Shown here in pieces: positions 54,866 through 64,000 of a DNA stretch of 64,000 nucleotides; position 1 is the first letter of the stretch; the number at the start of each line of letters is the position of its first letter. Both the position numbers and the translations under genes were made by a program. The stretch spans positions 4,793,501-4,857,500 of the forward strand of contig JAQISU010000132.1 of the NCBI GenBank assembly GCA_029339505.1, in the 5' to 3' direction. The stretch is from Unio delphinus (lineage: Eukaryota; Mollusca; Bivalvia; Unionida; Unionidae). The notes under the pieces were generated by a model that worked only from the letters and a program-made list of their open reading frames with translations, did no database searches and was not told the DNA's origin.

Positions 54866-57800
54866 AAAAACCTTTAAGTCATATGTCAATCAGGTGGACA
54901 TATCTCAAACTAGAAACACGAATTTTAAAACATTAATTGTGCTAATAGAAAGAAAGAGAACACCATGTAGGCGGCCAACCATTTACCAGAAAATTACCTT
55001 AAATCAAACATTGCACTTTACTGATCCGTTAAATTTAATTTTCTGAGACCCACCTCCGTTTAGTTAACGTTTAACATACTAAGACGCGTCTGCATAAAAA
55101 CTCTTAAAGACACTAACAACAACGAAGAAACTAGAACGCATATAGTAACCATTAACTGCAATGACGTGTGCATATGAAGTAAACACATAACAACAAAACA
55201 TAAATAAATAAATTATTCATAATGTCCACAGGTGATATGTCGAGGACATATCAGTTTTTTTATTCATTTATCGAAGACCTGAAAAAGTAACATTAAGTAT
55301 ATATATTGTTCAGCATGCAGTCATATATATGTAAAATATTCTAGGTGCATGAAATCGGAATAAATATTAGTTTAGACTTGTGTTTTAAGCAAGTTCACGT
55401 AGAATATACGGTGAAAGTGTTCGTTAAAAGAAACTAACGTGCATTGTCCTAAGCTTTGTAATGAGTATAATTAGTTCGTGTCAGTCTGCATTTGTAAGTT
55501 AGTAATGATGACGAACAGAAATGTACTAAATAACGTCAAGGTTCTATGACTAATGTATTTTTTATTCTACACATTAGTCCAATAAATAGTGTCACCTTTC
55601 ACATGACGATAGTGTGGATAAAATAGACCATGTAAAATATATGGTATAGTAACTTACATGTTAAGTTGGCTATGGCACGTTTTGCAATTGTATACCTTAA
55701 TGAAATATTAACTAGACATAAATTTGTAAACATACACACATATTTTGTATATTGCCTACCATGTTTGCTGTTCTACGATACACGAATTCTTTAATTACTG
55801 AACAGTGGTAAACGCAAAAGTAAGTTTTTACTTAATATTAACTCGATTCAACTTTAGGAATCCTTTTCAATGGAAGAATTAGACATTTGCTCTTTCAATG
55901 CACATACGGTAAACAATCAGTTCAAAACAGTTCAGGTATTAGGCACACACGACAACGCCGAAATATTATTGGCTAGAAAGGTTATTCATAATACATGTAG
56001 CTCTTTTCACCGGTAGTCACAGGAGCTCACAAGTGTCCCAAGAAGAAAAATTCTCGAACATCGCACGTTTCGGAAGCCGTAACATCAGTTGGGTACAACG
56101 TAGAAAAGCCAATGATGGCTTGCGGAATAGGAAAATATCTCAGGAGTAAAACAAGCCTTATATAATGGTTGTGTGCTTTCAAACACGGAAATAGCAGAAT
56201 GAAATCGAAGGTCATGGGTGGAACCAAGTATTTGGAAGTTATGAACCTTCTCTTTTTATATAGTAAATAGAGAGGGTCATATGTCACTATGGGTCATTGG
56301 GGCAATCTAAGGTATTTTTTATCACTATGCATGATTTTTTCCCTGTAGATTATTGCTTTTTATTTCACATCAAGCACGCGTCAAGCACTTTTGAATAAAA
56401 TGTTTCAGGACGTTTCAATTTTGTATCACTATAGTGATTCATAATTGAAGCCAACATATCAAATAATTTTATGTTTATCACATGTTACTGCTTTTAATTA
56501 CTGGGTATTTCCCAGAAAACGAGTAACAAAAAGAAACAACTTTAAAATCAGCTTTTTAGAAATATATATTTATTAACATTCACATTATACTATCTCAATG
56601 ACAGTACTTCCATTACGTTGATTTTTTCTGATGTCCCTTAAAACGCAGGTTTTAAAAGTTTAAACTATCAATTGCACTTTAAAATTATTTATAAAATTTG
56701 CTTTGGAATATAAAATCGGATAAATAATATATACGAATATTACCATACTTCCTCATTTTCTATCATACTAGTAAAATCTTAATTCGACTGTACGAGTGCA
56801 ATTATCAAGGTATAAAGATCTTTCGACAGACAAAGTCTGAAAAGAGGACTCTCCTTACAAATTATCTACGTAAAGTCTGCGCATGGAATGTGACGTAACA
56901 TTCTGTCATCTCACGCAAATCGGTAGATGCCGAAAGAAAGACATTTCATCAAACGCATTAAGCAGCCACCACCAAAACCAGTTTTTATCGGTAAAAGGAT
57001 TTTCTACGTTTGCTCAAAATAAACCTCTGCATTAATTAATTACAGCCTGGTAAAGCAAATCATTCTAAGAAATTGGCCAGACTAAAATGTAGCAGGATTC
57101 ATCTACGAAATCTAGTCAAATCGTTTTTGCTTACAATTCCCAAGCTGCAATAGACTGACAACATCAACACCTTTCACCTCTAACTCCCTAACGTCTAACA
57201 AACCATATCGATTGTGTGTAGGCTCTCAAACACCCATTTTGACGAAATTTATTACCACGCTACGTGTGCCTTAAAGTGTTGTGGAACGTGGCAATATTTC
57301 GTTCCCCTCGAAAAACTAATTCAGCCCACAGCCCCCGTGGGGTGATTAACCGGTAACCATTGTTGACTCATCTAACTATGAAGATGACGTCTAATTTAGC
57401 CAAACTGAATAAAGTCCACGTTAATTTAGATCGTGTTAACCCGATACCCAAGTCTATTTAAATAGAAAATGTCAGGATGTTAAAAATGGCTCAAGACCTT
57501 ATAAAAGAGGTCTTCAAAGATGAAATCAAGATGAAGCAAGAAATTAGAGTGGACCGAGAAGTATAGACTTAAGAATCAGAGAAAGTAGTCACAACAACAA
57601 CAGCAGGAGCCAGTCAGAGGCTTTGTGGACTGTTTAGTGGACATGAACGTGTTCACCTTCTCCTTGCGCAGTAGCAGACCTTATCATGTCAGAAAGCCAA
57701 CAGCCTGACTGGGACACATCAAAGACGATAAGACATTGTTACAAAATAAAAACAGCCCTAACAGTGTAGATTTCATCAGTCAATCTGACCAAGCGTTCAC

Positions 57801-58085
57801 TCATTAAATTTAAAGAAGATGATCAGAATCTCAAAACATTTGGAGCATCAGATCCATCTGGAATACGCTAGCCGACTCCTGGACGAACTAGGCACGGATG
57901 CAATCGAGGAAGAAAAAAAGGACGAAGCTATAATTGAAGTGGTGGAAAAGGTAAGGAAGAAGAACAAGAGGAACAAAGAAGAACACTTTTGCCTCACCTT
58001 ATCATGAGATAGTTTCTAGAGGTCAATTATACGGTGAGGACATTGCCACTATCACCACGACCGATTCAGTCACGGCCACAACAAC

Positions 58086-59344
58086 AACTACCATGAGCCG
58101 CTGTAAGATAGACGGAAACATGGACCTATTTTAAAGTTAGCGACAAGATTAGAAGCCACGGCGAGAGCAATCACAACAACCACGAGTCTGGCGTGGAACA
58201 CAGAGGGAACAAGTCAAAGTGTGGAAAGAGACTGTGTTTCAGCTACAGCTCTTTCTGCACTCCAAAGAACAACACTGAATCGACAACAAATTTGGAGTAA
58301 GATATGAGCGTCCGAATACGTTAGTGTGTGCTTGTCTACGCGCGTAAAGTTTTGTATGTGTGAGGGCGTGTGACCAGGAACGTTTGTGTTTTTATATTTA
58401 TCTTAACTTTAAATATTGGCAATGCACAATATTCCTTCGCACTATGCATTGGTAGAACGTCCAGTGGGTTTTGATGGTATTAGTTCCTTACCTTGAAAAC
58501 AAAAGTAGTTTAGTTTAGCACTCCCATCATTATGGGAATGTTGGGTAGGTGATATGGGTATTTGTTGAGAGTGGATGTTTTTCTGCACGCCCGTGTTTGA
58601 GGTATATGAAGAGTAGCATTCGTCTATCGTTCCATTCAAGATTGAATAATTTCACGAAGGTGACAAACCATATATACAACATGCTTAAACTTCGAAAGTG
58701 GTGGATGATATTGGAATGGTGGACGAGATGCTGGTCAGAATGGAGGATGGGTGTTATAGCCTCCACCGTGTACAGATGGAGAATAATTATTTACATAACG
58801 CTAAGGAACGATTGAGATAAAAGATACAGGTGGGCAAAGAAACAAAGGAGAAAAGAAGTGGAAAACAACTAGATAAAATATAGAATCAGAAAAAATAAAA
58901 GAATAAAACGAGAAGTGGAAAACAGCGAAGAAGGATGAGGAGTATCAAGCTGACAAGAAGACGATTAAGAAGAATGTAATGGAGAAGATACGGTGTTTGT
59001 GGAGAAGAAGAGAGGACATAAATAAGAAGAACAAAAAAACAACGCACTTTTCACTTCAGCGCGGTCTATCTATGAAGATGAGAAGTTCATACCGTAAGCT
59101 ACGCAATATTCTGACCATTGACTGCCATAAACTTTGCAAGCTCTGCAAGGGTCGCCCGAAGGAAGTCGAGCTGATGCAAGATGCAAGATTTCCTACATCA
59201 CTTCGCTGCTCACAGTATCTTTCATCATAGGCAAATACGCAGTTAATTTAGGAAGCTTGAACAAGTTGGGAAATTGTCATTATGGTCAACTCATATGCAA
59301 TCTTACCCAGCTCATTTACATTGTCTATTAAATAAAAAAGTATA

Positions 59345-59348
<4 letters not shown>
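58086..59348. other. Host DNA, no recognised gene
   Basis: Purine-rich stretches near 58800-59050 give short lysine-rich open frames without domain signs. Nothing else was recognised. Confidence 0.5.
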
Positions 59349-59411
<63 letters not shown>

Positions 59412-59466
59412 ATATAATATAATATAATATAATATAATATAATATAATATAATATAATATAATATA
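59349..59466. repeat. (AT)n followed by (AATAT)n
   Basis: About 57 bp of AT dinucleotides passing directly into about 60 bp of AATAT pentamers, a composite array. Confidence 0.95.
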
Positions 59467-62400
59467 TACAAACTTGATAAATTATTACTTTGAACGTTTA
59501 ATACCAGACTTCTTATCTTGTCCATATATTACAGCTTTTATTCCATATTTTGAAAGTTTCCTTGTTCCAACAGAAATAATAATATAAATAAAAAATATAT
59601 ACTAATACGCGTCTTGAAAGACCACTACAATGTGAGACAACCTGTCGTGAGAGACCACATTCTCAGTAAGCAAATGTATTGATTATATTGCATTATGACC
59701 TGTTAGGAGAGACCATCTCTACTGATATAGAAAATATTAAAATATTTACAATACTTTCAAAATATAATTTATTCAATATATCTTCAACTTTCCGCTATCT
59801 ACATCTGTACAGCGAAATCATGCAGAGCCAAACCATTTGATAAATTTCGAACGTGCACGATATTTTGTATTGCATTTTAATTTGGCTTGTTATTTTGCCT
59901 TTTCTACATTTAAATAGTACTAAACATGGACGTACCGTCTCTAGAACTGCCGAACCAAACAAGTCCGTCTCAGAAAGGCACTGATATTTGTCTAAGTTGT
60001 AACAAGTTTCAGTAAGGTGTGAACAAATATCATAATCGGCTATTGTAAGGCTGGATAAATTAAACAGTTCGGTATTCGACAAATGCAGCAAAGATAAGCA
60101 TTATGTTCAACTGAAAGGTTTGTAAAATAAATGCAGAATTTATTTACCACTAATACCGTTACACAAATTGTTGCCCAGTTCCAAACCCTATGCAGCTCAA
60201 CGGCATGCTGCTCTCTCTCAACCTAACGTCATCCTTTGGAATTCTATTTCCATTTGACATGAACACGGCAATATTATATCTATCATCAATGTCGACCCCA
60301 CCGAGATTGAATCATACTTAAAGTGTTGAGGTGCTGTTGTAAAATTAGTCTGGTACCCTGACTAATTTTATTAATTCCAATATGAAATTCGGACACAAAT
60401 CAAACACAGATAAATACATTTTCCGGATTTTTCATCAATGATCATTTCTCCAGCAACAATAACATAATGTGTTGCATCATGCCCTTTAAATGTTCAGTAC
60501 AAAATTTCAACTATACCGAGTACTATATCTGCGACTTAACATTCCTTTGCGGAGTTTTCATGCATCACTGCTCTCCAAGTGATTAAATATGTACATATTT
60601 TCAGTGATTCTAACACCTAGGGAGCATCTCTTCTTGTCCAAAGCACAAACTATCAAATACGTCTATTAACTAGATAATAAAAACGTTTCAGATGATGTCC
60701 AGAAACTGTCTCTTCCTTCTCTCAAGTGACCATGACTATTCACCAAGGTGACCTTGACCATTCAGCTCTGGAGACAACAATTGATAAAGATCTTTCTAAC
60801 ACTACGTGAAAACTATCCACAAATGTACAAGGTAACTAAAGATGAACAAATGGCTGTACATTTTTAAATTTGATGCCCGTTTTAACAAAAACCACCATAA
60901 CACAAAGACTGAACTTTTCTTAGATTAAGTGCAGGGCCAATCTTGCTGACTACAAACACTTTCATACACTACCAACAGAAGCTAATCGGACCTTTAAAAA
61001 TCAACTACTTCTGTACTAATAAAGTTACACATCAAGTTTAAAACATCTGAAAATAATTTCCACTACGGTTGATTACTGTATAGCAAGAGACTTGCAGCAC
61101 ATTAACAAAAATGGAATATTTAGTATGTTACACACAAAGCTTCAATTCAAATACTGATTTGTTTCAGTTTTCTTCTAACAGAATCAGTTAAAAACAAACA
61201 CATACGATGCTGATAAGCCCAATTTCATATATCAGATTTCACCATTGGATCAATAACTGGCTTAGGCAAATCTAGGTAATGTTTTGTTCCAGTCATCGTA
61301 GTCAGTGAGTCAGAATGAAATTGTAGAAGCAAGGCCTCGTTGGTTACGAGGCAAACGTAATCCATTGATTTTATGAAAATAAAATAAAGACAAAACACTT
61401 AAATTTGCTATGCTTTTTATTTCATCACATTAGACTTGTTTAGTGATATTTCTGTACTTGAATCAGCAGCTAAATTAAGAAACTTTAAAGTATTTGTTCT
61501 TGTTTCCCCTTCCCAATTAATAGTCATATTTCAAACAGTTTTCACAGTTATGAAATTGTGTTGAACTTGATTTCTCATAAATGTTAGATTTCTAAAAAAC
61601 AAAGTACAAAAAACTACTCTTTCATTTCTTCAGCATTTCAATTGTTCTGAATTTTGTCTGTAACTATGATGGCATATCACTGATAGATCTGTATGTGAAC
61701 TAGATATTCAAAATCCCATCAAAGCCCGGTGTCTAGTAACGAAAGACCTTAATTTTAAAATAATAATGCACTATGAAAATCGACTTCATTAAATATGTAC
61801 ACATGAATTCAGTATAAACATAAACAAGGCATTGATTGCATAGACAATGCACTATGTATTACAACTGAAAACACAGTAACATTAAACTTTTAACATTTCA
61901 TGTTTACATTCCATTCAAACATGTTCTTTACATTCAGTCTCATGACAAATTAACTGTCTTACTATCTTTCTAAACTTATGTTAAAGTAACTAATGTAATT
62001 TGTTTTCAACTGATACAAGTTCGTGTACTTTACATTCACTTTTCCAAACACAGATGTTAATTAAATTATTCAATAAAAATCTATGGAACACATTTAGATT
62101 GTTATATTTTCAATTTAAGATTATCCATCAAATTCATTTACATATCTGTAGCAAAATGTAATATTGCAATTGCACATTCGGCATTATATTAAACATTAAT
62201 TATTTTTACTGATAAAACATATTTTGTCATGAGAATTTACACATACCATGCATGTATTCAATTCATATACTGTGAAATGCTGCAGAGATATCGATTATAT
62301 TACAATTTTATCTTGAAACGTTTACACATTCTCAGACATTTGAACGTACCAGCTCATATTTTGTTTTTAAATTGAATACATATTTCAATTAATTATCTCA

Positions 62401-62468
62401 ACTATAATAATAAAGAGATTACATTTACTTGTGTCTATCAAATCTAAATAGATGATGTCAATATAATG
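59467..62468. other. Host DNA, no recognised gene
   Basis: Three kilobases without a recognised coding frame, RNA or repeat. It could be untranslated or intronic sequence of a gene beyond the window. Confidence 0.45.
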
Positions 62469-62623
62469 CAGTGGTTCCCAAAAGTGTTAGGGCCACCATC
62501 CAAATGGTTATTCTCAAGAGACACGCCACCTTACCATGTAGCGAGCACAATTCAGCATCAACTCCCCCAAGGTCATCCAACCATCCTCAATGGGCACGGC
62601 AGTGCGCACGTTGGGAACCACTG
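62469..62623. mobile_element. hAT-type MITE, 155 bp
   Basis: Begins CAGTGGTTCCCAAA and ends TTGGGAACCACTG, a terminal inverted repeat typical of hAT elements. It is flanked by ATATAATG (62461-62468) and ATCTAATG (62624-62631), an 8-bp target duplication with one mismatch as expected for hAT. There is no coding capacity. Confidence 0.85.
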
Positions 62624-62631
62624 ATCTAATG

Positions 62632-63134
62632 CATATAAAAGCACTAAAATAATTTTCTTGATCAAGTTACTAATGGCATATATACAAATACATCTGGTAC
62701 GCTACCTATGAGCATGGAGCAAATTTTAAATACAAACGAATTTTCACAAAATTATCTATCACATTGCTGTTAACCAAATGACAAAAATGACACATGTTGA
62801 TAACTGTAGATTTAATGTTCACAATCTGTTGTAATCAATCATTCTCTTGCATGTTAATTTGCAATATAATTGAAATACATTTCAATATTTTAAGTCCATC
62901 CCCAAGTTTTGGAAGCTTCTTTGATTTGAATCACAAGGAAAAATTTTGGTGCGACCCCATTGTACATTCTTAAAATCTAAATTATAAAATTTCAGACCAG
63001 TTTCAGAAAATATTAAATACAGTGAATGCATTTTTCTTGTATCAGTTTCTGTGTGCATGTTTGATTAAAGTTTTTAATGTAGCTTTAACGATTTATTAAT
63101 TATATCGCTATGTCTGCAGTATGGAGGTTTATAG
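62632..63134. other. Host DNA without recognised feature
   Basis: Nothing recognised. Confidence 0.5.
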
Positions 63135-63215
63135 TGATGTCTAACACAGGGGGATCATGCTGGAGACATATAGCATAATGTCCCACCCAGTCACATTATC
63201 ATGACACCAGATGTA
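63135..63215 (-). repeat. SINE 3' domain fragment
   Basis: Minus strand wording GTGGGACATTATGCTATATG and CCCCCTGTGTTAGACATCAC matches the 3' domain of the SINEs at 2312 and 32325. The tRNA head is missing. Confidence 0.65.
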
Positions 63216-63267
63216 ATAAAAAAAAAATATATTTAAATTTGACATCGGTTATTGTGACAATCCTGCC

Positions 63268-63722
63268 ATCTGACATACCCAAATCAATACAAGCCTGACA
63301 TACTCAAATCAATAAAAGCCTGACATACTCAGATCAATACAAATCTGACAAACTCAAATCAAAACAAGTCTGATACACTCAAATCAGTAAAAGCCTGACA
63401 TACTCAAATCAATAAATGCCTGACAAACTCAAATCAATACAAGTCTGACATACTCAAATCAATACAAGTCTGACATACTCAAAATCAATAAAAGCTGACA
63501 TGCTCAGATCAATACAAATCTGACATACTCAAATCAAAATAAGTCTGATATAATCAAATCAATAAAAGCCTGACATACTCAAATCAATAAAAGCCTGGCA
63601 TACTCAAATCATTATAAGCCTGACAAACTCAAATCAATACAAGACTGACATAATCAAATCAAAGCAACTCTGATATACTCAAATCAATACAAGTCTGACA
63701 AACTCAAATCAATACAAGTCCA
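63268..63722. repeat. Minisatellite, unit about 24-25 bp
   Basis: About eighteen copies of CTGACATACTCAAATCAATA followed by CAAGT or AAAGC. The two end types alternate irregularly. Confidence 0.92.
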
Positions 63723-64000
63723 CTTAATGCACCAGTCTTACTTTTTCCTCAAAAGAATCTGAACATTTCCTTTTATTCTTCTGTATTGACTATTAAAACT
63801 TTTATGCGGTTTATAGTCCCTTTCATCTTGAAAATGTATCACTTGTGGTTGCAATTTTTTGAAACGTTCTCCAACAAATTCAGTATACCGATGTTTGCAT
63901 CACAAAAAGAAGTGCAGCTTAAAGCACTTGAGGTATTCTTGTCTACTTGGTCTAGTTCCCTGACCATCCCCACTGAATCTAATATGAAACCGGTCTTGTA

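Larger units (their letters stand above)
54309..58085. repeat. Segmental duplication, copy B, right flank of the element
   Basis: Corresponds to 12018-14857 of copy A. Shared blocks include CTTTCAATGAG.AGAT, GATGGAGAAGTG, CACTATAGTGA.TCATAA, CATTAATTAATTACAGCC, GGCTTTGTGGACTGT and AGCAGGAGCCAGTCA. Copy B is longer, with at least one extra repeat at about 54653. No conserved open frame was found between the copies. Confidence 0.8.

Overview
The window looks like nuclear DNA of a marine invertebrate. A mollusc or other lophotrochozoan is most likely, from the tRNA-derived SINEs, the very long AT, CT, CATA and TTA microsatellites, and a secreted PAN plus C-type-lectin gene with introns. The species cannot be told. 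It is AT-rich host DNA with one large virus-like element inserted.

Host layout. Two diverged copies of one large segment lie in direct orientation. Copy A runs from about 1.4 to 14.9 kb. Copy B starts at about 31.1 kb and ends at about 58.1 kb. A third partial copy (about 14.86-16.75 kb) repeats part of copy A. Copy B carries an apparently intact four-exon gene for a secreted protein (signal peptide, PAN/apple-like domain, C-type lectin domain; 31816-38087, + strand, all introns phase 1). The copy A counterpart has lost the signal-peptide exon and has three in-frame stops, so it is a pseudogene. Between and after the copies are microsatellites, three minisatellites, a tandem repeat of about 0.22-0.28 kb, a foldback repeat, a decayed non-LTR retrotransposon fragment, a hAT-type MITE and SINE copies.

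The element. A Polinton/Maverick (adintovirus-like) element fills 39517-54308 (14,792 bp). It has terminal inverted repeats of about 0.28-0.34 kb and is flanked by CATGT on both sides. Copy A holds the matching unoccupied site at 12018-12022, so the ends can be read directly and the insertion most likely followed the duplication. On the left, on the minus strand, is a virion module: a two-membrane-segment protein overlapping a 455-residue protein, a fibre-like protein, an adenain-type protease, a core-like protein, a probable major capsid protein and two more small or unknown virion candidates. Then come a NUMOD/HNH homing-type endonuclease (minus) and, on the plus strand, a replication cassette: a basic repeat N-terminus, a protein-primed-type family B DNA polymerase fused to an SF1B helicase, and an HNH domain. 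The right end has a retroviral-type integrase and a zinc-ribbon/phospholipase A2 pair (minus), and an FtsK/HerA packaging ATPase (plus) whose 3' end lies inside the right inverted repeat.

State of the element. Integrase, ATPase, protease and several virion genes are open. The probable capsid gene and the core gene each carry one in-frame stop. The polymerase and the PLA2 gene each need a frame change at an A8-A9 run. These could be real decay, homopolymer assembly errors or, for zinc ribbon/PLA2, programmed -1 frameshifting at a canonical slippery site. The most interesting points are the polymerase-helicase-HNH arrangement, the slippery site before the PLA2 domain, a recurrent CGCTAGCG palindrome upstream of virion genes, and the occupied/empty paralogous target sites.
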